Shown piece by piece: positions 1 to 11,508 of a DNA stretch of 64,000 nucleotides. How positions within the stretch are numbered: the stretch's first letter is position 1; the number at the start of each line of letters is the position of its first letter. Source of the DNA: Microstegium vimineum. Its lineage: Eukaryota; Streptophyta; Magnoliopsida; Poales; Poaceae. The stretch lies in NCBI GenBank assembly GCA_022036555.1, contig CM039129.1:38284051-38348050 (forward strand), written 5' to 3'. Made by a program: the position numbers and the translations under genes. The notes beneath the pieces were generated by a model, which was not told the DNA's origin, did no database searches, and saw nothing but the letters and a program-made list of their open reading frames with translations.

Positions 1-485
1 GTAGTATAGCTGGTCAAGGCACTAGGTGTGGAGCCTAAGGTCATGGGTTTCAAACTTAGATCAATACTTTTTTGCTATGTTTTTAAGCAATATTTTTTTG
101 TAGAATACATTTGTTTACAATTATGGATTGATTTAATTATAAGCAAGCAATATTTCTTATATGAGGCATTCATTTAATTATAATCATGGAGTAATTCTTT
201 ATTTATTTATTAGTTTATATATCTCGACTAAATTTTATTGATGGGTAAAAAAATATTTTAAAATCAAAGCAGTAGAACAACCAAACACATTGTTTCAAAC
301 ATTAAATAAAAAATAAATTAGAAAAGCGGAATGTTTCAAAAGCTTATGAAAATAAATTAAATAATTCTTATTTTGAAATCAAATAAAAAAATTATAAAAA
401 GTAGCAAAAATGTGATTTTTACCGATTTAAATTAAACCCAAGACCAAAGGCTCAATAACTTGTGCCTTGACCAACTAAACCAAAC
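1..485. repeat. AT-rich foldback element with tRNA-like arms
   Basis: The first ~52 bases and the reverse complement of 431-485 match at about three in four positions. Shared blocks include 'tggtcaaggcac', 'gagcct' and 'atgggttt'. Each arm resembles a pol III promoter pair (a box A-like 'tagctggtcaagg' and a box B-like 'gggtttcaa'). The ~380 bases between the arms are AT-rich with no coding potential. I infer a foldback or MITE-like element whose arms derive from a tRNA-like sequence. Its left edge may lie outside the window. Confidence 0.4.
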
Positions 486-604
486 TGACAATTCTAAGTA
501 TTACTAGAAACCACAGTACTTGTTCTATTTATAAGGCCCAGATATGTAAGATAATAGCTCAGCGTCATGATCTGTGGCGCCGAGCCTCCTGCCACGTCAG
601 CTCC

Positions 605-1138
605 CACTAGTAGAGAACAGACCTTTGAACCGAATGTAAAATTGGCTTTAGTCTCGGTATTTTTTGCGACCGGGACTAAAGAGACCTTGAGTCCCAGTTG
701 GTAATACCAACCGGGACTAAAGTCCCTTGCTCAACGGCTAGTACAACAACCTTTTGCAGGTGGGGCTTTTTATTTCTACCTTTAGTCCCGGTTGGTGTTA
801 AAAACTAAGACTAAAGGTACCCGGACCTTTAGTCCCGGTTGTTACTGTTACGAACCGGACTTTAGTTTCGGTTTGTGTTGCGAACCGGGACTAAAGGTAT
901 TACGAACCGGGACTAAAGGTCTATTGCTGAGTTGGTTTAGAAGGAAAATGTCTCATTCATTGTCAGATGTGTTGGGTAGGTGGAGTGGTAAGCTACATGC
1001 GAGGCTGTGTTATAGGTCTTGGGTTCAATTCTCATGAGGCATAGTGGTGGCCTTTAGTCCCGGACTCTTAGTCCAGGTTGGGAAACCGGGACTAAAGCCC
1101 ATTCCCAGCCGGGACAAAAGAGCATTTCTCTACCGGTG
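605..1138. mobile_element. Small non-autonomous CACTA element
   Basis: It starts CACTAGTAGAGAA and ends in the inverse of CACCGGTAGAGAA. A perfect 3-bp target duplication (TCC at 602-604 and 1139-1141) flanks it. The interior is filled with both orientations of the subterminal repeat 'tttagtcccggtt', typical of one grass CACTA group. There is no transposase. A tRNA-like stretch with a box B-like 'gggttcaattctc' lies at about 970-1036. The element sits inside an older inverted repeat whose arms contain 'ggcgccgag' (about 560-590 and 1181-1210). Confidence 0.85.
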
Positions 1139-2084
1139 TCCAGCTGCTCGGTGTCTTGTGGTGTGGCGTCGATATAAGTTACCTCGGCGCCGTGAGCCAT
1201 GGCGTTGACCTCCAGGGTCCAAAAATGAGATTAGTTTTTCTAGGGGTCCAAACGTGAATATTTTTCAAAAAAAAGACTAAATCGTGAAAATTTGGATCCT
1301 CTCTCCATACATCTAATACCGAAGTTCGTAAAAGTTAGGTTTCTCGCATGCTCTCTAACGAGCTTTACTTTCCGCTCAAAACATTGCATTCCAGCGTCAA
1401 CCACCACCACCACACAAGGTCGCTCATCTCTTAGTTTTCTACGTCGAGGTATACATGAATGCACAAATCCATTTGACTATTCCCTAACTCTTATTCTCCT
1501 TTTTCGGCGAGGAGCTCCATGGATCGGTTGTCTTTGGTCATTTTTCTCATGTGCCCCTCAGGCCATCCTGGCACTAGGCTTGTCGTCACTGTTCCGCACC
1601 ATCTGATCAGGCCGCCGTCCGCGCGTTTCTGCACAGCAAGCCGCCAGTGGATGCTGCTTATCCGCGGGTCTTGCAGGCCACACAGCCGCCGCATAGCATG
1701 CTGTGCCGGCCGGCCCAGCCCTAGCTACCCTCTGATTCTGGCCCAGCATGGCTGCATGGCCGGGTTTTCCCTTGCTACTGGACATGGTTGTAGCCGAAGC
1801 CCGTTTCACGGCCACCACATTATGCATAGTTTTCCAAGGACTTATCTTTGACCAAAATCTCAGACTTGAGTACAACCATAAATGCTATATAGCTTTGGCT
1901 TTTGTCAAGTATTGAAAGGTTTTAAGCTTGTTCATGGTTACCAAAGGGCATAAAAGGGACTCGGGCGAGTTGGTATAGGTGCGGCCTCTATCCTTATCTG
2001 TATACTTACATGTTAGCCGAACCTTTAAAATGCTTTATAGTGAACTTACATGTGGTGGTAATAAGTTCCTTACATAAAGATTGT
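1139..2084. other. Intergenic sequence, no recognisable gene
   Basis: The stretch holds several overlapping frames of about 70-110 codons on both strands (around 1292-1875). None has a recognisable domain, start context or splice pattern. The part near 1205-1280 ('gggtccaaa...' spacing) looks like a dispersed repeat. I see no supported gene. The right end is the probable promoter side of the PHAS locus that follows. Confidence 0.5.
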
Positions 2085-2127
2085 ACCTTCCTGTACGTGT
2101 AACTTGTAGAGGTCTCCTCGGCCTGTG

Positions 2128-2546
2128 TATAAAACACTAGGCAAGGAAGAATCACAAGCGAGCTAGTATGTAGCATTTCATTTCTAGCACTTCTGTTCTT
2201 GCTGTTACATTGATCTTGCTTTGGTAAATTTTACGTATAGGAGGACTATAGGAGTAGGAAGCATCAGGAACACCTGCATTAGTTCTGCACTCACTGCTCT
2301 CCCAAAGCGGAACATGTCATGTTCCTTCTCTGTCGGAACAGGTGGGCTGGCTCAGCTGTGATCAGCTAACTAGTTACCTGGATGTAGTTCACTGATGAAA
2401 TTTTGGCGTCGCTTCCTGCTCTACTCCCCATGCAGTTGCTGCCTGCGCCCATCTACTAGCGCTCGTGGCGAGTGTATGCGTGCTGGCGTTAGTTCGCCAT
2501 CTTGGACTGTCTTGGACCAGTTGGCTGGCTGGTTGGTTCCCACATT
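2128..2546 (+). ncRNA. Putative 21-PHAS precursor, locus 1 (miR2118 site)
   Basis: A TATA box (TATAAAA, 2128-2134) lies ~120 nt before a 22-nt miR2118-like target at 2249-2270, core GGAGTAGGAAGCATCAGGA. Against the grass miR2118 consensus I count pairing at about 19-20 of 22 positions: mismatches opposite miRNA positions 11 and (in some isoforms) 15, and one G:U at 17. Predicted slicing falls between 2260 and 2261. No frame of useful length crosses the site. A short palindrome, GGAACATGTCATGTTCC (2309-2325), follows. The transcript unit is cut at ~2539 by a retroelement; homology to its inverted paralogue (11.7-12.6 kb) resumes at ~3770 and runs to ~4235. Family knowledge: such transcripts are non-coding, pol II products in anthers. 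Transcription and phasing are inferred. Confidence 0.68.
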
Positions 2547-3769
2547 TTTTTCGATAAAGGATATTCAATATGTCCACAACCAATTGTTACAAAAGGAAAT
2601 AGAAAACATAAAAAAGAGAAAAGTCATAGTCTTATATAGACCAGGACAATATAGCAAACGATAAATGCTTCGACCCTCTGTTTGAACGAGAGGGCGTCCT
2701 TGACTTGCTCTTGGCGCTGTAGCTGAGTCCCAAATGTCGTAGTGCTGGGCATGGCTAGGACCAATTGTGCTTGTGTTGATGCCTTCAAGAAGGTAAATGA
2801 CGTCCGCAGACGTCATCATCAATGAAAGGAAGAGGGAATTACAGCGACGTCTCCAAGGGGGAAGATGACGATGATTGTGTCATCGCCGCCGGCCCAGCAC
2901 CACCAGGCAGGGTTTTCACCCGTATTCTAAGAACCTGCACAGGCACATCCAAGCCGAACCTGCATACGACTAGATGCCGGAGATGATCGGCAGGGTCTTC
3001 ACCAGATGCAGCGCCACAGCAGAAAAACAGGGGGCGACGGTGTCCTTTGATGTGAATGTCGGAGCTGATTCACGGGCCGCCTGGGAGCGACGTAGTCTGT
3101 GGGAGAGCGGGTTGGACGACTTGTCGAGATGGCCGGTGCCAACACTGGCATCCACATCCGGTGCCCGGGAGTCCAAATTGACCCCTAAGCCGCCGCATGG
3201 GAAAATGTCCCTGACCCGAGGCAACGCCCGCCCGAGTCCGCATCGCCGGAGCACCACCCGCACCGAGAAGGGGACAGCACGGGGCAGCAGCCGGTGGATC
3301 CAGGCCTGAGATACCCAGATAGACCCGCCGCCGCTAGACCCCTTCACCGGTGCGGTTACACCGATCGTCGAGTCCGTCCATCCACCAAACGGTGGGGAAC
3401 GGTATCGTCGTCCACGTCGCCGAGCCCACTGAGGCGCGAGCCAGATCAGCCGCACCGTCGAGCAGGCCGCCATCTCGCATCACCGTCGGGCGATCCACGT
3501 CCAGCGCAGGCCGATCCGGCCGCACCAACCATGGGGAAGCCCAATCCGAACGTGGGGGAGAGAGGAAGAAAGGAGGAGAAGAAACCAGCCCTGCCGCCGC
3601 CATCCTCGCCTCCGGCCGGGCTTCTCGGGCTGGCTCAGGCGGAGGCAGAGCGGAGGAGTGCAGGCGGCGGTCTTTGGCGGCGGCGCGGGGGCGATCCGAA
3701 ATTTCCGTCCCGTGATGACCGGTCGCTAGGAATAGCACTGAGTCTGTGCCATGTGACATTTGGTTGTTG
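2539..3769 (-). mobile_element. Non-LTR retroelement inserted in PHAS locus 1
   Basis: On the minus strand the insert ends in an A-run (the T-run at 2545-2552), preceded by 'atatcctttatcg'. The same kind of 3' end closes the LINEs at 25.2 and 62.1 kb. The body (about 2690-3720) is GC-rich, with a minus frame of 167 codons (3473-2970) and other frames that I cannot assign to a domain. A diverged duplication flanks it: GGCTGGCTGGTTGGTT at 2523-2538 and GGCTGGCTAGTCGGTC at 3770-3785 (13 of 16 match). The inverted paralogue near 12.15 kb lacks the insert and shows the empty site. It is probably a 5'-truncated LINE or a related retroposon carrying a captured GC-rich segment. Confidence 0.55.
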
Positions 3770-4929
3770 GGCTGGCTAGTCGGTCAGGATTGTGTACACA
3801 AACAGAATTTACAAGTTTCTTTCGGTGAAGTAGAGTTTTCCTAATGTTTTGGTTTTACAAAGTTATAGTATAATTTTTTCCTACTAAGTGTCTTATATTG
3901 AGGATTCTCATGTGCTATGACTATATTACTATTGTTTTACTATTACTTCAAAATATCAGGACAACACCGCCATTTCGACGATAGTACGGTACGGGTGCAG
4001 GAAATAGATATCTGAATTTCGAAATATTCAAATCTACATTTGCTAAAATATGAGGTATGGATATCTATATATGCATTCATTTCTAGTATGCGTACCAAAT
4101 TGATCTTTGGATCCGGTTTATTCTATTATTTTTTTTATGTATTCGATTGTACATCCATATTCGAAGACATCCACCAATATCGTCCATATGTATCTTAAAT
4201 TTATTCATATGACCACTGACTAATAATATGGATTATGTAATGTTCCTAATATATATCATTAGAAAAATTTGAAATAAATGACTAATAATATTAACATTAA
4301 TATTAAAAAAGATAGAAATTTACATAATTATTATACAACTAACAACATTAATTTGATATGCTTATTAGTTATGTTAATTCAAGTAAATATGACCAATGGA
4401 TATATAATACAGACCACTAAAACTATTTTAAAAATGTGGAGTAATAATATAGTTTTTTTATATTAATAATGATATATGAATACCAAATATTTTTTATATA
4501 ACTAATGACATTCATTTAATATGGCTGCATTGTATTAATTTCAGTTTGATATATAATGTAACTTTTTTATTGTTCAAACTATTTGAATGTTGTGTCTATG
4601 AGTAATTAGTAAGATACATTTTGTAATAAAGAGTAATGATGCACACATAATTAATATGATTATTAAACCTAATTTATATAATAAACGAGATTACTGATTT
4701 ATAAATAATATGATAATCAGTATGGCTAAAAGTATATATTTTTATTATTTATTAATATGTATAAAATTTAGTGTACTCATTATATTTTGATATCTCATTA
4801 CATAATTTGTTTCGTAAAATCACTGGATAGATATTCATAAAAACAAAGCTAAATGAATATCCAAACTCGTATCAAAACTATATTTTTTGTATTAGTATCC
4901 AAGGATATGTGGATACCTATCTGTCCTCA
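3770..4929. other. Distal part of PHAS duplication, then AT-rich MITE-like DNA
   Basis: From 3770 to ~4235 the sequence matches the reverse complement of ~11.70-12.16 kb and forms the far part of the inverted duplication. It includes a degenerate copy (about 3797-3960) of the MITE seen at 5719-5904. From ~4235 to 4929 the DNA is very AT-rich without a coding frame of interest. The ends of that block ('aggacaacaccg' near 3957, 'tgtcctcatc' near 4922) hint at a weak terminal inverted repeat, but no target duplication was found. Confidence 0.45.
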
Positions 4930-5208
4930 TCAAGAGTTCACTGAACACACATGGTATGACAAGGTTCTAGGTTCACATTCTGTCGAGATCAAAGATACTA
5001 TAAGCTCCCCGGGATGGAATTGAACTGTAATCCATCGTGCTCTTTTTTGGTTCCATAAAACATCAACTGAGGTCTGAGGGCGTATGCATATATAACCCGT
5101 GTGTTTGCTCCTTCTGGTCAATGCAAGAGAGATGACTTTGTTTGTGGAGGGCAGTGGCTTGCTATATATAGCAGACAGACCTGGGGCGCGATGCTGGAGG
5201 GAGGATAA

Positions 5209-5405
5209 GGCCAGTCTTAATAGAATTTCATCAAAGTTTCTTAGATATTAAATATAATAATATGGTATTGTACTGATGAAGAGAGAGATAATGAGAGTTT
5301 CATAGGAGTAGTTAGAGTTTCATGGGGATAAAACTCTTATGTACTATTACTAAAATATGTTTGTGTTCGAAATATGGGAGTAGTTAGAGTTTCATGAGGA
5401 TGGCC
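5209..5405. mobile_element. Tourist-like MITE (PIF/Harbinger type)
   Basis: The element begins GGCCAGTCTTAAT and ends in the inverse of a similar sequence (GATGGCC). TAA target duplications lie at 5206-5208 and 5406-5408. It is 197 bp long with no coding capacity. The 3-bp TAA site and short terminal repeats fit Tourist elements mobilised by PIF/Harbinger transposases. Confidence 0.65.
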
Positions 5406-5718
5406 TAAGGCCGCTTTTGATAAAATTCATTCCTGATCACCAAAGATCGTGAAGAGACGACCTAGTTTTCTGTGGCCAATAGTAAAGATGTATGGATTCA
5501 TGATTTGTTCCAAACAGAAATAAATAATGTGGTGCCATGTACATATTCGCGGTGCAGCTCCTGTTTTGTTAGGTCCAAATGGCAACATTAATTAGTGCAT
5601 GGCTTTTAGCTTTACACGACAAGACTGTTTCGATACGACAATTTTGCATAACCCAAGTTGTACAGGAACAAATGAAAAGCACATAGGGAATGTATTGACA
5701 AATGGCCGGGTACGATAT

Positions 5719-5904
5719 CACTACCAAAAAGGTGGACTTACTTCTCCTAGTGTTTTAAATTAGTAGTAAAACACTACCATAAGTCATAGCACATGAAAAT
5801 TCTCACTAGGAGACATTTACTAGGAAAAAATTATACTAAATTTTGAATAGAAAAACACTAGGAGAACTTCACCTCACTAGGAGAAGTTTTAGATTTTGGT
5901 AGTG
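5719..5904. mobile_element. 186-bp MITE with CACTACCAAAA ends
   Basis: Terminal inverted repeats are CACTACCAAAA on the left and TTTTGGTAGTG on the right, followed inward by 'cttctcctagtg' in both orientations. Related, more degenerate copies lie at about 3797-3960, 11997-12140 and 29070-29240. I found no clean target duplication, so the superfamily is uncertain (CACTA-like by its ends). Confidence 0.55.
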
Positions 5905-5926
5905 GATGCCACAGTCACATGTCATA

Positions 5927-6835
5927 TACTAGTAAGAAAAGCTCTACGCTGTCGGTGTGCAATAATTTGTACAGGCGGTTTCGCTTATCGTGTGTCAGCA
6001 GAAATCAAACGGTTCCGAACCGCCGCTAGAAATTGATTTGTACATGCGGTTATAGAAATCATGTATTTTTACAGGCGGTTTCCTTAAGAAAACCGACGGT
6101 AGAAATACTTGATTTCTACAGGCGGATTTCTTAACAAAACTGTCTGTAGAAATCAATTTCTAGACGGTTTCTTAAGAAATCCGCCATTACAAATACTTGG
6201 ACACTATTTTTTTATTTTTATAAACGATATCGGATAAAAAAACTTCCTAAATAAAAGTTGTAGATCTCGAAAAGTTATGAAACTTTGTAGGTGATAATTT
6301 TTTTCATTTAAAATCATCTTCTCATCGAAAACTATGTTCAAATTTTTCAAACTTACAATTCAAATTTTTGTATCCGATCTCGCATTGAAAAACTTCCTAA
6401 ATAAAAGTTGTAGGTATCGAAAAGTTATGGAACTTTGTACCTGAAAACTTTTTGATATGAATTCATTAAGTGACTCAAACAATCAATTTACACTCGGTTT
6501 AGTATAATATGTGGGGAACTAAAACGAAGTGCTAGAGGGTATGCGCGAGTGTGAGGTTGCGGGTTCGAATACCCGTGGCCGCATGTAGCACGTGAAAAAT
6601 GTGCTACTTGTGACATAGACGGCCGCGCGGATTACTAGTGAGCTTGTCCCATAATTAAAAAATATTATGACGTAGACGGGCGCGTGGATTACTAGTGAGC
6701 TTGTCCCATAATTAAAATCATTTTTTCTTTTTATAAAAATCTGATTTTTGGACAACTTTTTTTAAAAGCGGTTTTTAAGAAAATCGTATGTACTAACGGT
6801 AAGTGAAAATGGAATCAGAACCTTGAGTACCAGTG
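5927..6835. mobile_element. Non-autonomous CACTA element
   Basis: Ends are TACTAGTAAGAAA (first base mutated) and GTACCAGTG. A 3-bp duplication, ATA, lies at 5924-5926 and 6836-6838. Subterminal repeats of the type 'tacaggcggttt' match the element at 20.2-21.4 kb. Inside are copies of an internal repeat ('aaaagttatgaaactttgta'). A tRNA-like segment with box B 'gggttcgaataccc' lies near 6560-6578. No transposase is present. Confidence 0.75.
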
Positions 6836-7630
6836 ATAATCGCACATCGCGCTACAACTTCAAGCTTGCGGATTGTCGGTTTCATGACGTTGCTCAATTT
6901 ACTTGTTCTGTCAAGACAGTCACGTAAAAGTCTGGCTTCCTGGAACCTCGTGGGCCGGTCCAAGCGAAACCCTTTAATTAGGCCCTACACGGAATGTGAG
7001 CCCAGAATTGGTTTAGCCCAAAGAAAACTCGCTCGGTGCTGTGCTATGATGAAAAGAGGGTTTATGTAAAGTAAATTATATATCGTACGTACAATAGGAA
7101 GACATGGGTAATTAGGATGATGTATGTAATCGCGAGGTCTACATTTAAATCATGTTTTCTAATGGAAGGTGGGTAATTTAAATATACAGATCATGTGTTC
7201 TGTGACTCCATCGATCAATATATATACAGACAGAAAGGTTGGTTCTCCTCTCATCTAAAACTGTTGTCTATTCATCAAGAACCGGACTCATGCATGGCCT
7301 CTCTCTATCTCCTACACGTACGAGTTAACTCGTGCAGTGGTTAAGTTAATGGAGGTATGAATTTGGTGGGTTAGCTCCGTGCAGTGCGAGTGTTAGGCCA
7401 GTCGCGTGGTGTCCTGATTGAACGGTGGACCCCCAGCCCCAAGTCAGGATCCGGATTAACTATGTGTCAGTCTTAACTATGTGGTCGTCGTTGCCCCAAA
7501 GCCCACTCGCCTATATATTGCCTGATAGTTTATTTCGGAAATCTATCATTCATTCACACACATGCTTATAGTTCTATGTACATGGTGCCCGATAGCTGTC
7601 GTGGGACTCTTTACTTGGCTATCATGTGTA
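6836..7630. other. Intergenic sequence, no gene seen
   Basis: The only frame of note is 78 codons at 6833-7069, without recognisable features. The rest is ordinary unique-looking intergenic DNA up to a Stowaway element. A TATA-like 'ctatatattg' occurs near 7512, but no downstream gene or miR2118-like site was found. Confidence 0.4.
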
Positions 7631-7904
7631 CTCCCTCCGATATACAAACTAGACATTCTATAAGAATCTTATAGAATGGAATTTATTAAATTTAACTAAA
7701 CTTATATGATAGCTAGTATAATAACATTTATGATGTTAACTAAATATTATTAGATTTTTCATCAATTATATTTTCATAATATACCTATACCTATTTAGTG
7801 TTATAAATCTTTATAATTTTCTCTGTAATTTTGATCAAACTTAAAATTCTTTAATTTTTCAAGATTGTTAGAATATTTTATAATTTAGGACGAACATAAT
7901 ATAG
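7631..7904. mobile_element. Degenerate Stowaway MITE
   Basis: The left end is CTCCCTCCGATATAC after TA (7629-7630). The right end is eroded but closes at TA (7905-7906). Internal order matches the intact Stowaway copies at 10063 and 20092 ('cttatatgat...aataacatttatgatgt', then 'ttataaatctttataattt'). Confidence 0.6.
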
Positions 7905-7960
7905 TATTTTGTGTCCTCGAAGATTTTTTCGTGGTTGCAGTACCATCTCCCCCTTGCCTT

Positions 7961-8497
7961 TAGGGGTGAAAGTGGTGTCGATATTCCTCTGTTCCGATCC
8001 GCTTCGAATCCGAATTTTAAGGATATAGAGAAGTGTTTTTCATATCCGTGTGGATATGAATAATCCGAATTCGACTATATGCGGATGTGATATAGGATAT
8101 GGGATTGATGAAATCCGATGGATATGGATTATCCGATAATTGAACATGGATTATCCGATGCTTCTAATAGGATAATCTAAATATTTTGTGGAACCCAAGT
8201 GCAAGAGTACAAGTCAGCCCAACCCATCACACTGACATTATTATATTACAATAGTTATTGATTTATTTTTATTTTTTTAGTATAAATTGCATCTAGTGAA
8301 TTGTTTCCAATCATAATAAAATAACATCTAATAAGCACATATTATCCAACTTAGAAAAGTGTAATTCCACTTTGAAACCGGTCCTCTTCTGTATCCGAAA
8401 TCATATAATATTCGACCCGCTCAGAATCCGATTAAAAAATAAGATTAGAATATGAGGACGCTATTATGTGCTATGATCCAATCCCTTTTTATCCCTA
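7961..8497. mobile_element. Non-autonomous hAT element
   Basis: The left terminus is TAGGGGTGAAAGTGG and the right terminus, read inward, is TAGGGATAAAAAGGG. A perfect 8-bp target duplication (CTTGCCTT at 7953-7960 and 8498-8505) flanks the 537-bp element; 8 bp is the hAT signature. The interior contains many 'ggatatccgaat'-like subterminal repeats and no transposase frame. Confidence 0.85.
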
Positions 8498-8505
8498 CTT
8501 GCCTT

Positions 8506-9152
8506 GCCCGCCGTAGGAGCGCGTGGAGGCTAAGAGAGGGACCCACGGCTAACCACGTTGCCCTGAAAACCAGCGCGGCCTCACCAAGATGATGTCAATC
8601 AATATATTAGGAACAGTACGTGGCACTACTTGCCAATTAGGATCAATCAAAAAATGACAAGTAAGAGATTATAAATAATTGGGCCGAATAGGGTATGCAG
8701 CCCAGTTAGGATCAACACAAGAGAGACCGAATCAAATCAACCTAGGTTTTAAGTTGCAGCATTCGTCTATGCGAGCTAGTAACTCGAAGAAATTTTCCAT
8801 GTACATTAAATTGTTCCACACAGCCGTTTCCATGTGTGTTTTCTTAGTTACTGGTGATGTGGTGTGATCCGCCGATTTCTCAATCTGCTCCTGTGCTGTT
8901 AATTCCGAAACCAATTCTAGGAAGAGATATATATATTGTGAGCAATCAAATCACTTAGCATGGATATCTGGTGCTCAGCTCGATCAGCAACAGAGCAGAG
9001 GCAGTAAAAATTATATAATGCTTGACATCTACAAACTTGACTCAAGAGTGAAGACAGTGAACAAAGTTAGGTGATATTAACTTAACTCCATGTACTAAAA
9101 ATATTTTGACTGTCAGGATGGAGATGTGTGATCGATCGTACCAAGTCCAGTC
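8506..9152. other. Intergenic sequence upstream of PHAS locus 2
   Basis: This stretch has short overlapping frames of about 60 codons (8679-8914) on both strands and no recognisable product. Its right end is the presumed promoter of the next non-coding unit. Confidence 0.4.
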
Positions 9153-9154
9153 TA

Positions 9155-9520
9155 TATATAAGAGTGGAGAGATGGAGGGAGCGCAAAACTGTGATAGAGC
9201 TGCTTCTGCAACCAGAGAGAGAGATGTAAGAGAGAGACGTAATGGAATACCTTGTTGATGAAAGCGTGATGGTTTGGTAGGGTAGTAGGGTTGGGACTTG
9301 GGAGGTCTTGGGAATTCTCCGATTGCTTTCAGTGTAAGTAGAAGATGTGGTGATTTGTGAAGGAGGAAACTACATAGGATCTGTGGCTTTAGTGATTTGT
9401 GAAGAAAGAAAAACTACATATAGGGTTTGCTTTGCGGATGACAACATGCTACGCTCCAGGACTTTGCCACATAGCTGGCAAGAGCTCGCAATATAATGAG
9501 CCCCAAGAACTCTTCACATC
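9155..9520 (+). ncRNA. Putative 21-PHAS precursor, locus 2 (degenerate site)
   Basis: A TATA box (TATATAAG, 9155-9162) precedes a conserved leader ('gatagagctgcttctgcaa') shared with the 22.1-kb locus. The candidate miR2118 site is 9293-9314, core ACTTGGGAGGTCTTGGGAA. It matches the consensus well only in its 5' half (TGGGAGG), so the locus may no longer be sliced. Downstream sequence near 9340-9385 ('gtggtgatttgtgaagga') is paralogous to 28.57 kb and to a relic near 17.2 kb. A LINE begins within or just after this unit at ~9.5 kb. Confidence 0.42.
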
Positions 9521-11508
9521 GCCAACGATTACAATTGATTTTAATCAAAGGCAAAAAAAAAGGGGGGATCTAAAGCTACCTATCGAACTAGGCTATACCT
9601 CTAATTTTACTATCACTCAGTATGCAAATGACATTTTGATCATCATGCAAGCCTTTGCCTTTCAATTGCTTGCTCTCATTCAATCCTTTGGCACTTCAAC
9701 TGGCTTAAAATTGAATTATAGCAAGTCTATCATGGTACCACTCAATATCTCAGAGGAGAAGTTGGATCACTTAGCAAGAAGTTTCAATTGTCAAAAGGAA
9801 GTTTGCCCTTCACCCATTTGGGACTTTCATTGGGTCTAAAATAGCCCAGAGTAATTGATTTTTCTCCTCTAGTTAGCAAATGTAAAAAGAAGACTTACAC
9901 AGCTTCATCCTTCCTAAATCAGGTAGGGAGACTTCAACTTACGAATTTTGTCATAACAGCACTGCCAACATTTGCTATGAGCACCTTCATACTTCAAAAC
10001 ACTGCCTCTGGAGAGGCTCTGACTTGAACTTGAAAAAACTAGCCAGTGTTGCTTAGCTAGTACTCCCTCCATCCCAAATTGTAAGTCATTCCAAGAATCT
10101 TGGAGAGTCAAAGTTTCTCAAGTTTGACCAAACTTATATAACAATAAAATAATATTTATGATGTCAAATAAGTATCATTAGATTCGTTATCAATTATATT
10201 TTCATAGTATACCCATTTGATGTTATAAATCTTTATAGTTTTGTCTATAATTCTTGGTCAAACTTGAGATGCTTTGACTCTCTAAGATTCTTGGAATGAC
10301 TTACAATTTGGGATGGAAGGAGTAGTTTGTAGGTAAAAAATAGAAGGAGGTCTTGGGGCCCTAAATCTGAGAACCCAAAATGTGGCACTTCTCATGAAAT
10401 ACCTTCACAAATTCATCAACAGAGAAGACATACCATGAGTTAACTTGATGTGGGAAATCCACTATGACAATGGTAGACTTCCTATGGCCAACAACATGGG
10501 GTCGTCCTTCTGGTGGAAAGATGTCCTTAAGCTTCTGGACAATTTCAAAGGTTTGGCAAAAGTAGATCCAAATGATGGCAAAACTTGTTTTCTTTGGTCA
10601 GATATTTGGAAGGATACCATCCCCACATTGGCATTTCCAGAATTATATTCTTTCACATGCAACAAAGCAATTACTGTTGCTGAAGCCAAAATTCTTGATA
10701 GACTCCAAAGCATCTTCCATCTTCCTCTCTCTGAACAAACCTACCACCAATTCTTATGCCTTCAACAACTTTTGGAAAATATTCAGCCAACTGAGGATAA
10801 AGATATTTGGGGTTTCATTTGGGGATTAAATCGGTTTTCATCATCAAAGATTTACAAACATTTAAGTGGGTAATCACATGTTCATACAGCACATAGATGG
10901 ATTTGGAGGAGTTATTACCAAAGCAAACACAGTATTCTTTTGGCTCATTCTCAAAGTAGACTTAATACTAGAAGCATGCTTAGAAGAAGAAACATGGAAC
11001 TGGAAAACTTCAATTGTGTCCTATACAACAGGCAATCTGAGGAGACTATAGAACATCTTTTCATTCAATGCCCCTTTGCCTATCAATGCTGGAATACTGT
11101 TGTCAATGCAGATCAACAGAAAGTTGTTCATGGAAATAATTATCCTTCACTGCTGGGCCATTTGGATGTGTAGAGATAACTCAATCTTCAGGATGCTACC
11201 TCATTCAATCCAAGGTTGCAAGGATATATTCAAACTTGAGTTTGACCTTTTGCTATGCAGGGCAAAGAAGAAGTACTTTCCAAAAATCCAGGAATGGATC
11301 ACAAACTTAATTTAGTTAAGAGAGCTCTACTTTTTGTTTATTTTCTTGTTCTTCTTTCCCTTTTTAGTCCCTTAGTAGTTTAGTTCAATCATTTATCAGT
11401 TTTTCCTTTTAGTGCTTCTTTTTTTTATCTCTTCTATTGAACCTGCGTTTTCTATAATATATTTTCAGTAGGGGTTCTTTGCCCCTCCTGTTTGTTCCAA
11501 AAAAAAAA
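9520..11508 (+). mobile_element. 5'-truncated L1-type LINE, interrupted by a Stowaway
   Basis: Pieces of the LINE ORF2 protein occur in order. The end of the reverse transcriptase (9560-9837) has the catalytic box as YANDI instead of YADD. Next come connection-region pieces (9845-10020, 10330-10870) containing 'EGGLGALNLRTQN'-like and 'FWWKDVL' blocks. A zinc-finger RVT region at ~10870-11310 has HLFIQCPFAYQCW. Many frameshifts and stops break the frame. The 3' end is a short GC stem (GTAGGGG...CCCCTCC, ~11470-11490) followed by an A-run (11499-11508). Missing 5' sequence and the D-to-N change mean it is dead. Confidence 0.8.
10063..10322. mobile_element. Stowaway MITE nested in the LINE
   Basis: Long terminal inverted repeats begin CTCCCTCCATCCCAAATT and close with AATTTGGGATGGAAGGAG. 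TA duplications lie at 10061-10062 and 10323-10324. LINE coding sequence continues on both sides, so this insertion is younger than the LINE. Confidence 0.88.

Noticed and set aside
1..60. tRNA gene at the window start
   Set aside because: Boxes A and B are only approximate, there is no acceptor stem or anticodon arm, and the same sequence is repeated in inverse at 431-485.
1292..1875. Overlapping frames of ~100 codons
   Set aside because: Plus and minus frames overlap each other, no motif is recognisable, and there is no splice or promoter support.
2249..2420. The miR2118-like sequences might be MIR2118 precursors rather than targets
   Set aside because: At none of the twelve places is there a complementary second arm within ~150 nt on either strand, so no miRNA hairpin can form. 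Orientation relative to TATA boxes fits targets.
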